From Hyphomicrobiaceae bacterium (GTDB lineage Bacteria > Pseudomonadota > Alphaproteobacteria > Rhizobiales > Hyphomicrobiaceae), in assembly GCA_020442185.1 (NCBI GenBank), contig JAGRKS010000004.1, positions 1 to 43,824 on the forward strand: a stretch of 43,824 nucleotides of DNA, given 5' to 3'. Numbering within the stretch: the first letter of the stretch is position 1; every line of letters starts with the position of its first letter. A model generated the notes under the pieces. The model saw only the letters and a program-made list of their open reading frames with translations. It searched no databases and was not told where the DNA came from. Shown here piece after piece: positions 15,941 through 23,302 of this stretch. The translations under genes were made by a program, and so were the position numbers.

Positions 15941-17494
15941 CTACACCACGACGAACTGGCCCATCATGCCCGCGTCCTCGTGCTCGAGAATATGGCAGTG
16001 GTACATGTAGGGGCGGACTGGGTCGGCGTAGTCGGTAAACTGTGTGATCACACGCACGGTCTCGCCGGGATCGACCAGTACGGTATCTTTCAGTCCCTGC
16101 TCGTGCGCACCGGCCGGTCTTCCGTTGCGATCGAGCACCCGGAACTGGATGTCGTGGATGTGGAACGGGTGAGCAAGTGGCGAAGCGTTGCGTATGGCCC
16201 AGATCTCCGTTGCACCGAGCCGGACCCGCTCGTCGATGCGCTCCATGTCCATCGTGCGGCCGTTGATCGTCATGCCGCCTCGCATCATGCCCATACGGCC
16301 GGGACCTCCCATCATCCCGCCTCCCATCATGCCGCGGCCCATACCACCTCCCATCATGCCCATTCCCATGCCCATCTCGAGTACGAACGTGCGCTTGCGG
16401 TCGACGCGCGCCGGGTTCCAGTTGGGAACGTCGATCAGCCGCTCCGGCAGGGGCGGCGCATCACCCTCGAGGCGGCCGGCGCGCAGCTCGAGCAATGCGA
16501 ATGTCTCGTCGTTTCCGGCCATACCCATCATCATGCCCATGCCGCCCCCACTGCTGCGATCGGGATAGCTCATCAGGCGCACAGTCGAGTCCGGCTGGAT
16601 TTCGACGAGGATCTCGGCGCGCTCCCCCGGAGACAGCTGCAAACGCCGCATGCGAGCCGGCCGCTCCAGCAAGCTGCCGTCGGAAGCGATCTGCGTGAAT
16701 TGCTGATTGTTCGACAGCCCGAGCGTGTAGATGCGCGAATTCGAGCCATTGAGAATGCGCAGCCGTGTGCGGCGGCGCTTCACCTCGAAGTGCGGCGCGA
16801 CTGTGCCATTGACGAGGATCACGTCGCCCTTGAACCCCATCATCACGTCGGGCATTGCCGAAAGGTAGTCGAAGCGCCCGTCACGCCGGAAGCGCCGGTC
16901 CTGGATCACGAGCGGAATGTCGTCGATGCCGTACTCGGCAGGCAGCCCCAGCGCCTGGCTTTCATCGTCGTCTACGATGATCGGGCCAGCCAGGCCCGCA
17001 TTCACCTGCGCCCCGGTTCGCTCCATCATATGCGAGTGATACCAGAACAGTCCGGCTTTCTGTTTGATCTCGAACTCCGGCGACCAGGTCACACCGGGAC
17101 TTATGGTCTGATGAGGTCCGCCGTCGGCACGCGCGGGAATGTGAAGGCCGTGCCAGTGCAGCGTCGTCGTCTCATCCAGCCCGTTCCGCACGTTGAGCCT
17201 CACCTGCTCTCCCGCCTTCGCCCTGACGACAGGGCCAAGAAACGCTCCGTTGACGCCGATCGTCGGTGTCTTGCGGCCGGCGAAGAATTCGGTGGTTCCA
17301 TGCTGGGCTTCGAGGTCGAAAATGCGCCTGCCTGCCTCCTCTCTACCGTGAAGAACCGGCGGAATCATGAGCGGATTGGGGAAACGCTCGCTTGTCTGTG
17401 CGAGAGCCGAACTGCCGAGCCCCGTGCTACGGACCGTCGCCAGAGTACCGAGGGCAACCAGGCCGCCCAATGCCGCGCGTCGTGATACTCTCAT
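15941..17494 (-). CDS. Multicopper oxidase, CueO-like, with Met-rich segment
   Basis: A 517-residue Tat-exported oxidase (SRRAALGGLVALG signal) expected to oxidise Cu(I) in the periplasm. Copper motifs in order: HWHGLHIP, WYHSH, HPFHIHD and the type 1 motif YHCHILEHEDAGMMG close to the C terminus. A long Met/Gly tract (MGMGMGMMGGGMGRGMMGGG, about residues 375-410) is placed like the Met-rich substrate-binding insert of CueO, and a second Met cluster lies around residue 320. ATG 17494 follows GAGGAG at nine bases; an upstream in-frame ATG at 17551 lacks support. It lies downstream of the BA14K gene, probably in one unit under the operator at 17958. Confidence 0.9.
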   Translation of the reverse strand: MRVSRRAALGGLVALGTLATVRSTGLGSSALAQTSERFPNPLMIPPVLHGREEAGRRIFDLEAQHGTTEFFAGRKTPTIGVNGAFLGPVVRAKAGEQVRLNVRNGLDETTTLHWHGLHIPARADGGPHQTISPGVTWSPEFEIKQKAGLFWYHSHMMERTGAQVNAGLAGPIIVDDDESQALGLPAEYGIDDIPLVIQDRRFRRDGRFDYLSAMPDVMMGFKGDVILVNGTVAPHFEVKRRRTRLRILNGSNSRIYTLGLSNNQQFTQIASDGSLLERPARMRRLQLSPGERAEILVEIQPDSTVRLMSYPDRSSGGGMGMMMGMAGNDETFALLELRAGRLEGDAPPLPERLIDVPNWNPARVDRKRTFVLEMGMGMGMMGGGMGRGMMGGGMMGGPGRMGMMRGGMTINGRTMDMERIDERVRLGATEIWAIRNASPLAHPFHIHDIQFRVLDRNGRPAGAHEQGLKDTVLVDPGETVRVITQFTDYADPVRPYMYHCHILEHEDAGMMGQFVVV

Positions 17495-17605
17495 CTTCGA
17501 GCACTCCTCAATAATCGAGCACGCGATCGTGCGTCCCGACGTCCTCGACATCGATCTCGCCGCGCGGCCGTTCCCAATTCCGCGCGGGCGAAATACGCTA
17601 CGGCG

Positions 17606-17920
17606 CTAGATATATGGACAACGCCGCCGGTATCCCCGCCACGTCATGTACATGCCCGTCCGACGATCGAACGACATGAACCGGGCGGCGCATTGCGACA
17701 TGCCGCCGCCTCGATGGCCGTAGCCCAGGCCCATCATGCCGGTTCCGTAACGGTGCCAGCGACCTTCGTTATCCCGCCACATGCCGCCGCGTCCGTACCG
17801 GGTGCCCCCCTCGTGCATCGGCCCATAGCCAACGCGGGGCTGAGCGAACAACGGCGTCACCAGCGATGCCGAGCCCATGAGCGCGAGTGCTGCCAATGCG
17901 TAGCCGATGTCCTTGCGCAT
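17606..17920 (-). CDS. BA14K-family small exported protein
   Basis: A 104-residue protein with a signal peptide (GYALAALALMGSASLVTPLFA) and the BA14K-type ending QCAARFMSFDRRTGMYMTWRGYRRRCPY. The mature part is rich in Gly, Tyr, His, Arg and Met (GYGHRGGGM). BA14K proteins are small surface or periplasmic proteins of Hyphomicrobiales, so this supports the taxonomy. ATG 17920 follows GGGAG; the upstream extension of the frame crosses the operator and has no signal. It precedes the multicopper oxidase by 111 bp. The family function is not well defined; metal or lectin-like binding has been proposed. Confidence 0.8.
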   Translation of the reverse strand: MRKDIGYALAALALMGSASLVTPLFAQPRVGYGPMHEGGTRYGRGGMWRDNEGRWHRYGTGMMGLGYGHRGGGMSQCAARFMSFDRRTGMYMTWRGYRRRCPYI

Positions 17921-17957
17921 GATTGCACTCCCTGGCCTCTCTAACGTATCGGCATCT

Positions 17958-17976
17958 AATACCCCTAGGCGGTATT
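17958..17976. promoter_or_regulatory. CsoR/RcnR-like palindrome upstream of BA14K and oxidase
   Basis: AATACCCCTAGGCGGTATT is a near-perfect palindrome (one asymmetric pair) with C/G tracts flanked by A/T, the layout of CsoR-family operators (TACCC...GGGTA). It is 37 bp upstream of the BA14K start. No csoR gene is in the window, so the regulator would have to be encoded elsewhere. Confidence 0.5.
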
Positions 17977-18153
17977 CCCATTGATGCCGGTCAAGAAGCC
18001 TTCGCGAAACGCTGATGGAGAAGCCAATCGCTGTTGACGCCAATCATGGGCGAGTCATTCGAGAACGAGGAAGTTTGTGCTTCGCCATCGGCGCCGGTTT
18101 TCGCCTATGCGCAAAGCAAATCGTTCAATTCAACTTGTTGTGAGGCGTCAACA

Positions 18154-18423
18154 ATGCCACAGCACTCATCCGCAGAAGCGTCCGCCGGTTCGCGCCGGCA
18201 TTTTGTTGCAAGACTTGCTGCATGGGTTGTTGCGACTGCGGCTCTCACCGGCAATGCCGTGGTTGCTCAGGCGGCGAAAATGAGCAAACGCGCCGCGGGA
18301 TACAGGGACTCGCCGGTCGGCAGACAGAGTTGCGTCAACTGCCGCGTGTTCATTCCGCCGAGATCCTGCGCACTTGTATCGGGCTCCGTCAGTCCGCGAG
18401 GCTGGTGCCGCCTCTGGCGCTGA
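18154..18423 (+). CDS. High-potential iron-sulfur protein (HiPIP)
   Basis: An 89-residue Tat-exported electron carrier. The signal contains GSRRHFVARLAAW; the mature domain shows AAGYRDSPVGRQSCVNC, IPPRSC and SPRGWCRLW. Four cysteines in the CX2C-X8-C-X12-C order match the [4Fe-4S] ligands of HiPIPs, and the GWC end is diagnostic. The start is ATG 18154 behind GAGG; the frame is open upstream, but that part does not resemble the family. HiPIPs carry electrons to terminal oxidases or reaction centres. Its setting among multicopper oxidases and cytochromes suggests an electron-transfer role there. Confidence 0.8.
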   Translation: MPQHSSAEASAGSRRHFVARLAAWVVATAALTGNAVVAQAAKMSKRAAGYRDSPVGRQSCVNCRVFIPPRSCALVSGSVSPRGWCRLWR

Positions 18424-18611
18424 AGGTACGCTGGCAATGACGTTCGCGAGTGTCGCCACCGCGGCGCCGCCAAACCGTGGCTCGAATGCAGCAGGATGCA
18501 GCCGCTGGCATCGCTCACTCGCCATGCGGCCCATCGCGTATGGACACCAAGGCCGCATCACCATAGATAGAAGCGGTCAGAAGAGGCTAGCCAGCGCCTG
18601 GGCCGGATTGC

Positions 18612-19028
18612 ATGCCTGCACCTTCAATCAAGCAGATTGCCTCGATTTGCGCCGTCTTGGTTTTGTTGGTGCTCGGTATCGCGAGCACACCGGGCGGTGC
18701 ACTCGCCGCGACGCATGCTCAGAATCCCGCACAGTCCGCGACATTCATTGACGCACGTAATGGTCATGCTCCCTGCGTGCACGTCCTGGCGTCCTCAGGT
18801 CAGCGGGGTGAGGACAATCATTCGAGCTGCTGCTACCGTCGTCCCCACATTCCGAGCCTGTCGGTCAGATCGCCCGGACCGCGCAATGTGTTCATCGATC
18901 GGTCCGCTCAGGTTGACCGCATCTCGTTTCCGTTGAATCCGAGGAGTCGGTCAGAATATAGGCGTACGGAAATCATTGGCCGGCCGTTCAAGGCTTTCTT
19001 CGCAGTTACCCAGCGCATGCTGAGCTGA
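18612..19028 (+). CDS. Short exported protein with His/Cys motif, unknown family
   Basis: A 138-residue protein with a signal peptide (IASICAVLVLLVLGIASTPG, ending ALA) and few recognisable features: HAPCVHVL near residue 52 and DNHSSCCYRRPH near residues 68-79. It shares the size and the signal-plus-Cys/His layout of the exported proteins at 7309-7824, 8665-9138 and 31897-32295, but lacks their PPR tail. No strong ribosome site is visible, so the start is uncertain. A GGCGCCC / GGGCGTC hairpin-like repeat follows at about 19039. Confidence 0.45.
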   Translation: MPAPSIKQIASICAVLVLLVLGIASTPGGALAATHAQNPAQSATFIDARNGHAPCVHVLASSGQRGEDNHSSCCYRRPHIPSLSVRSPGPRNVFIDRSAQVDRISFPLNPRSRSEYRRTEIIGRPFKAFFAVTQRMLS

Positions 19029-19148
19029 GAGATCGGGTGAGGCGCCCAGACCTATGAGGGCGTCCTTCCAGGATCCATCATCAAATTCAACATTCCCCAA
19101 TCCGAAACATGCCGTCCGCAGGTATCGCGGCCGGTCGAAGGAGGCATC

Positions 19149-19775
19149 ATGCGCATTCGCTCTTTGGCGAGGGTGGGAGTCGTCGCCGCCTTAGCGGCGA
19201 TACTTCCGACCACCGCTCAAGCCCAGTGGTTCCTGGGCACGCCTGTGGGACAGAACTCTGCGTCCGATCGGACCGCCGTGTCGTTTCCGAAGCAGTACGG
19301 CGCAGGCCAGATCATCGTGAGCTTCGGCGATCGCCGCCTTTATCTTATCGTCGCCAAGGGCCGCGCCATCAGCTACCCGATCGCGGTGCCGAGGGCACAG
19401 AGCCGTTGGCAGGGCGTGGAACGCGTATCGATGAAGCGCGTCCATCCGCCGTGGACCCCGACACCGGACATGCGCCGCGAGAACTCGAAGCTGCCGAGCT
19501 TCGTGCCGGGCGGACATCCGCAGAACCCGCTCGGCGTCCGCGCGATCTACCTTGGTAACACGCTGTACAGGATACACGGCACCGACGCGCCCTGGACGAT
19601 CGGTCAAAATGTCTCCAAGGGCTGCATCCGTATGCACAACGAGCACGTCGTCGAGCTGTACGACAAAGTGAGAGTCGGAATGAAGGTTACGGCGACGTGG
19701 AAGCGTTTTAGGACGCAGCCTGAAGCCGCTGGCAGCCCCAGTGCGGGCTTCGTCAATCCGTTCGCGTTCAACTGA
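19149..19775 (+). CDS. L,D-transpeptidase (YkuD domain)
   Basis: A 208-residue periplasmic cell-wall enzyme that forms 3-3 peptidoglycan cross-links or attaches proteins to peptidoglycan. The signal peptide ends AQAQ; the YkuD domain runs from about residue 50 (GAGQIIVSFGDRRLYLIV) and contains the catalytic His143 (HGTDAPWTIG) and Cys159 (VSKGCIRMHN). A short Pro-containing tail ends VNPFAFN. GAAGGAGG gives a very strong ribosome site for ATG 19149. It is followed 6 bp later by a cytochrome c gene. The nucleophile Cys of this family is a known copper target, which makes its presence in a copper island notable. Confidence 0.9.
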   Translation: MRIRSLARVGVVAALAAILPTTAQAQWFLGTPVGQNSASDRTAVSFPKQYGAGQIIVSFGDRRLYLIVAKGRAISYPIAVPRAQSRWQGVERVSMKRVHPPWTPTPDMRRENSKLPSFVPGGHPQNPLGVRAIYLGNTLYRIHGTDAPWTIGQNVSKGCIRMHNEHVVELYDKVRVGMKVTATWKRFRTQPEAAGSPSAGFVNPFAFN

Positions 19776-19781
19776 GCGCCG

Positions 19782-20246
19782 ATGAAAAGGCGTATCGTAC
19801 TGCTCATTGCACTCTTGGTTATCGGCACTCTGCTGGCCGTCGCCATCCAGTGGCCGGCCGGTTCCGTGCGGCTCGAGCCGGACAATGCCGGCGTTGTAGC
19901 GCAGGGGCAGCGCGTCTATCAGACCAACTGCGCCTCCTGCCATGGCGACAGGCTGCAAGGCCAAGTGCGCGACTGGCGCAAACGCGACGCCGAGGGCTAC
20001 CTGCCGGCACCACCGCATGATGCCAGCGGACACACCTGGCATCACGCCGACAAGGTGCTGTTCGAGATGACCAAGTACGGCCCGCAGGCGTTCGCCGGCA
20101 GCGATTATAGGTCCCGCATGCCGGCATATGCCGGCACATTGACGGATCGCGAGATCATCGCCGTTCTGTCATTCATAAAGGCACAATGGCCGCCCGGGAT
20201 CCGTAAGAGGCACGACCTGATCAACAAACAGGCTGCTGACAGATGA
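19782..20246 (+). CDS. Membrane-anchored monohaem cytochrome c
   Basis: A 154-residue cytochrome with an N-terminal helix (RIVLLIALLVIGTLLAVAIQW), haem motif CASCH at residues 50-54, and a MPAYAG segment for the axial Met. It is similar in plan to the cytochrome c at 1521-1958. It starts 6 bp after the transpeptidase stop, so the two are co-transcribed, and its own stop overlaps by 4 bp (ATGA) the start of the decayed oxidase gene, which suggests that this cytochrome once served that oxidase. Confidence 0.85.
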   Translation: MKRRIVLLIALLVIGTLLAVAIQWPAGSVRLEPDNAGVVAQGQRVYQTNCASCHGDRLQGQVRDWRKRDAEGYLPAPPHDASGHTWHHADKVLFEMTKYGPQAFAGSDYRSRMPAYAGTLTDREIIAVLSFIKAQWPPGIRKRHDLINKQAADR

Positions 20247-20546
20247 CGTCCGCAATCAGTTCCGGCTTCGATCGGATTCAGTGTCCGGCTTCGCCGGAAA
20301 TACGCACCGGAGCGCTCTCAATAGCTGGCGCAGCGCTCGCGCCCGTGGTTTCTGCGCTTGCAGCCGCAGGGAGAGGACCGATCGAACTGACGGCCAAATA
20401 CGGCACGGGACATGGGCCTATGGCGCGACACGGCTCTCGTCGAGCCGGACGAGACAGTCACCATCGGCGTCGTCGCCGACAATCCCGGAGAATGGATATT
20501 CCACTGCCACATGCTCGAGCACCAGGCAGGCGGCATGGCGACCTGA
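20243..20546 (+). pseudogene. Remnant of a multicopper oxidase with internal deletion
   Basis: From 20412 one frame reads WRDTALVEPDETVTIGVVAD followed by NPGEWIFHCHMLEHQAGGM and a stop at 20544-20546. This is the C terminus of a multicopper oxidase with the type 1 copper HCH motif, very close to the end of the intact oxidase at 37477-38940 (DNPGDWMFHCHILEHQAAGMMG). In another frame, an ATG at 20243 that overlaps the cytochrome stop begins a possible signal region (LSIAGAALAPVVSALAAAG). Together these suggest an oxidase gene that lost its centre (about 1.2 kb). Confidence 0.65.
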
Positions 20547-20865
20547 TTCCAGGTCGGCACCTGACGCCGCCCGTGATCCGATAGTAACTGCTCCCACTGA
20601 CCGCGTTGCATGACATGTTCTGTGCTTCGGTGGCCGGCGTCGGCCGGCACTCTTCGCGTCGCCTGCGACGGCAACCGCGCAAGTCAGGACGCGAATTAGA
20701 CTTCCGTCTGTGTCACCGCCCCGCCTTTGAAAGGCACACCGGATTATGCAACGGCTCACCGCCGTCGCGTTGCGCGCACGACCACTTGCGCCACAGGCTG
20801 CTGTGGCGTTGACGCTGCCGGGCAAGATTGCATCGAACGCGGCTGCCATTCTTCTCCGTGGCGCC

Positions 20866-20887
20866 CCGCGGCCCAAGGGGGCCGCGG
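20866..20887. repeat. Strong GC hairpin
   Basis: A perfect 9-bp stem CCGCGGCCC / GGGCCGCGG with the four-base loop AAGG. It is not followed by a T-run. It could be a transcription stop for the decayed oxidase unit or part of a repeat family in this region. Confidence 0.6.
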
Positions 20888-21171
20888 CCGGGCTCTAGTC
20901 CGCGGCGGACCACGATCACACGAAATGGCTGACGCCGTCTGGGGCCGCGGACCCGAGCCCCGCTTGCCGCGGGTCTCGGCCTTCGGTGGCGATCCCTGGC
21001 GCGGACCGCGATGCCGATGACGGCAGCGATGCCACTCGAAAACGCAAGTGCGCAGGACTCACCATAGGCAGGCCCGCGTGCCTCCCTCGCGGAGCCGTCA
21101 AGCACGCGAACGTGATTTCGTGCGACAGTCGCGCTCCCGACTGCAGTGATCTTGCCACCGTGCTCGCAGGC

Positions 21172-21216
21172 GTCAAGACCAAGCCCTACGGGCGGCCGCA
21201 AGCGGCCGGTCTTGAC
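21172..21216 (+). repeat. Three-way-junction palindromic repeat, copy A
   Basis: A 45-bp element built from an outer 9-bp stem (GTCAAGACC / GGTCTTGAC), a first arm GCCC-TAC-GGGC and a second arm GGCCGC-AA-GCGGCC. All three stems are perfect. A diverged copy in the opposite orientation lies at 21421-21468. Confidence 0.75.
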
Positions 21217-21420
21217 CCCCGCTCCGCGCGGCGGCGCGTTGAATGCGCAGGTCGGGGCGGAAGGATGGTCCCGGTCGAACCGAAGGATGGGCCCTTCGGT
21301 CATGATCATGATCGATGCGCGCACCGATCATACTACTTCAAACACCAGTTCTATTGTTCGGCCGGAATCACGTTCTTTCGTCCCGACCGTGCAATTCCCT
21401 CTGCCCGGCGCGCAGGCCCA

Positions 21421-21468
21421 AGTCAAGGCTGGCCGCGCAGCGGCCACCCCCAGGGCTTGGCCTTGACT
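21421..21468 (-). repeat. Three-way-junction palindromic repeat, copy B (inverted)
   Basis: A 48-bp element with outer stem AGTCAAGGC / GCCTTGACT, arm TGGCCGC-GCA-GCGGCCA and a short CCC/GGG arm. Its reverse complement aligns along its length with copy A, including the AAGCCCT segment next to the outer stem, with compensating changes inside the stems (for example AGACC/GGTCT against AGGC/GCCT). Confidence 0.75.
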
Positions 21469-21626
21469 GGCCGAGCGCCGGGCTATACTGGCAGCGGTCC
21501 GGGTGGTGCTGGTCCGGGTCATATGATGTTGTCGTGCGCTACGCGTGAACGCGTCTGCTTATATCCGGCAGCTCCGATCCGGCTTGCCACAATGCTGCAT
21601 GCACGAGCAGCTCACATCTTGGGGAT

Positions 21627-21819
21627 GGGACTAAGCTCCGGGACGGCATGTCGGCCCTTCCCGCCGTGCAGTCACGCATCCAACCCACCAGCGCGCTGGA
21701 CGGCCCGCTGATCCTTGCTAAGCTGTGTGGCTCCTTTCTTGGGTCGTAACGAATGGACGGGACTCAGCTCCACGGCGGCACAACCAGGCCCAGACCGTCA
21801 TTCCAGTCACGCGTCCAAC
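21627..21819 (-). ncRNA. Candidate bridge (seek) RNA region of the IS110-family element
   Basis: Directly downstream of the transposase stop, the same strand carries two copies of a roughly 60-base unit (21759-21819 and 21627-21684). Each reads GTTGGAYGCGTGACTG, then a variable stem-loop closed by ACGG/CCGT, then GGAGCTNAGTCCC. The ends are conserved between copies and the loops differ. Paired, differing loops in a transposase-flanking RNA are the expected form of IS110/IS1111 bridge RNAs, which IS1111-type elements encode after the transposase. Transcription is not shown by the sequence. Confidence 0.45.
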
Positions 21820-21850
21820 TCGGCAACGGCAACCGCCGTTGATCTGTCGG

Positions 21851-22993
21851 CTATTTGGCCGTCACTGCTTTGGTGATCGCGCCGTGTGGAACGAGGCCGG
21901 TTTCGACGTAGCGCCACAGTGCGACAGCGAGCTTTCGCGCCAGTCCCACGAGCATGATCCGACGAACGCGCCCCGTGTGTCCTTCCGTGCGCAACGCATA
22001 CCAGCGTGAAAGGGCGCTTTGCGGCTGGTGCCGGAGCCAAAGCCACGCCGCCTCGATCATGATGTAGCGCGCCAGCCTGTTGCCGGCCTTCGATATGCCG
22101 GAATTGCGCTCGGTCTGGCCGCTCGAATAGGGACTCGGCGTCACCCCGATGTAGCTTGCCACTTGGCGCCGGTTTTCGAACGCGCGGTAATAGACCTCCC
22201 GCGTCAGGATCGACGCGAGCGCCGGTCCGATGCCGCGCAATTCAAGCAAGCGATGACGCTTCGGCTCACTCTCCGCAGACGACGCTTCAACGGTGTCTCG
22301 TTCTTTCTCGACTTCGGCAATCTGTGCTTGCACCTGCTTCAATCGCACCATCTCGCGGGTGATTTCCGCCTTGAGGCGCTCGGGCAACGGCCTGCCATCG
22401 CCCGTCATGAGGCCATCAAGCACCAGTCTATCGCAGCGGCAGCCGAGATTTCGGATTCCGTAGGCGAACAACAGACCCTTGATGCGGTTCACGTGTGCAG
22501 TCTGCTCGGAGACCAGCCGGCACCGTTCGCGATGCGACCGGCGAAGGTCCTCTTCCTCGCACGTCGGAACACGAACCATCGAGCATACTTCGCGCTCGCC
22601 GCGGTACCACGTCCTCAGAACACGCACGAGCTTGGCGGCATCGATCCGATCCGTTTTCGGCCGGCGCCGTCGGCGGTTGATCTCGATGCTTGCTGCGTCG
22701 ATCACATGACAGGTGATGCCGCGCGCCTGCAGCACGCGCCAGAGCCAGAAGCCATCATAGCCGGCCTCGTAACAGACGACGATGCGCAGCGTTCGACCAG
22801 TTCTCTTGCGATGCTGAGCTTCAACTGCTTCCAGTCGCTCGATCAGTGCGTCAACATCGCCACCTGTCAGCTGATAGATGCTCGGCTGCTCGAGATCCGA
22901 CATCTGAACAGCCAGCAACCATTTCGCCTTACTGAGCTCGATCGCGCCAAACACGATTTCATCGTGAGACGATACGTTGCGCTTCCTCACCAT
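21851..22993 (-). CDS. IS110-family transposase (DEDD)
   Basis: A 380-residue recombinase. The N-terminal RuvC-like DEDD domain begins FGAIELSKAKWLLAVQ, with Glu where most relatives have Asp, and continues through VVCYEAGYDGFWLWRVL and RRPKTDRIDAAKLVRVL. The C-terminal Transposase_20 domain is LRGIGPALASILTREV with GVTPSPYSSGQTERNSGISK. A helical segment lies between (about residues 210-250). ATG 22993 follows AGAGGAG at nine bases; the longer frame to 23077 lacks a ribosome site. The frame is intact with no stops or shifts, so the element may still be active, although the substitution at the first acidic position is worth noting. Confidence 0.9.
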   Translation of the reverse strand: MVRKRNVSSHDEIVFGAIELSKAKWLLAVQMSDLEQPSIYQLTGGDVDALIERLEAVEAQHRKRTGRTLRIVVCYEAGYDGFWLWRVLQARGITCHVIDAASIEINRRRRRPKTDRIDAAKLVRVLRTWYRGEREVCSMVRVPTCEEEDLRRSHRERCRLVSEQTAHVNRIKGLLFAYGIRNLGCRCDRLVLDGLMTGDGRPLPERLKAEITREMVRLKQVQAQIAEVEKERDTVEASSAESEPKRHRLLELRGIGPALASILTREVYYRAFENRRQVASYIGVTPSPYSSGQTERNSGISKAGNRLARYIMIEAAWLWLRHQPQSALSRWYALRTEGHTGRVRRIMLVGLARKLAVALWRYVETGLVPHGAITKAVTAK

Positions 22994-23212
22994 CGCCGAT
23001 TCTCCTCTTGAGATGCCAAGGAGCACGACGGTGCCGCACGATCTTGGCGGCTCATAGCATCTCCACGAGGCAGGCACACGGCAAAGCGGGCAGGCTCTTT
23101 CATGACATGAACGCGGGTTCTCTTTCCGGGGGCGGAATTCTCAGCGCAATTTGCGACCGCGGCCGTAACATTATGTGATTGATTCAACGCAGAAACTGTC
23201 GACAAAAGACTG

Positions 23213-23227
23213 GAACAAAAACAGAAC
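23213..23227 (+). promoter_or_regulatory. LexA (SOS) box upstream of ardC
   Basis: GAAC-AAAAACA-GAAC is an exact match to the alphaproteobacterial LexA box GAAC-N7-GAAC. It lies 75 bp before the ardC start, in the only promoter region available to ardC, and suggests DNA-damage induction of the ardC-DUF3768-parB set. Confidence 0.6.
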
Positions 23228-23302
23228 TTATGGTAGTGTTCTGAGACTGAGATCAGCGCTGAAACTCAGGTGTTCACGGCCCCATTTATCGGAGTTTGCG
23301 TC

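Larger units (their letters stand above)
20547..21626. other. Non-coding region with structured DNA
   Basis: About 1.1 kb with no convincing gene on either strand: open frames here lack ribosome sites and read as Arg/Pro/Gly-rich shadow sequence. It holds a 9-bp-stem hairpin at 20866-20887 (CCGCGGCCC-AAGG-GGGCCGCGG), another GC hairpin around 20952-20980 (CCCGC-TTGCC-GCGGG inside CCGAG/CTCGG), and two inverted three-way-junction repeats listed separately. No tRNA or rRNA was seen. Confidence 0.6.
21627..23100 (-). mobile_element. IS110-family insertion sequence (ends approximate)
   Basis: The element comprises the transposase at 21851-22993 and non-coding flanks. IS110-family elements lack clear terminal inverted repeats and target duplications, and I could not fix either end; the limits given run from the outer edge of the duplicated stem-loop unit to about 100 bp upstream of the transposase. 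It separates the structured non-coding region from ardC. Confidence 0.5.

Noticed and set aside
15920..17485. Plus-strand open frame of 521 codons opposite the oxidase
   Set aside because: It is a shadow of a multicopper oxidase with all four copper motifs; the product is His-rich only because the oxidase is Met-rich.
20713..21324. Minus-strand open frame in the structured non-coding region
   Set aside because: It contains both the GC hairpin and repeat copy A, is Arg/Gly/Pro-rich, and has no start signal.
22019..23011. Plus-strand open frame of 330 codons opposite the transposase
   Set aside because: It is antisense to an intact IS110-family transposase and has no ribosome site or domain.
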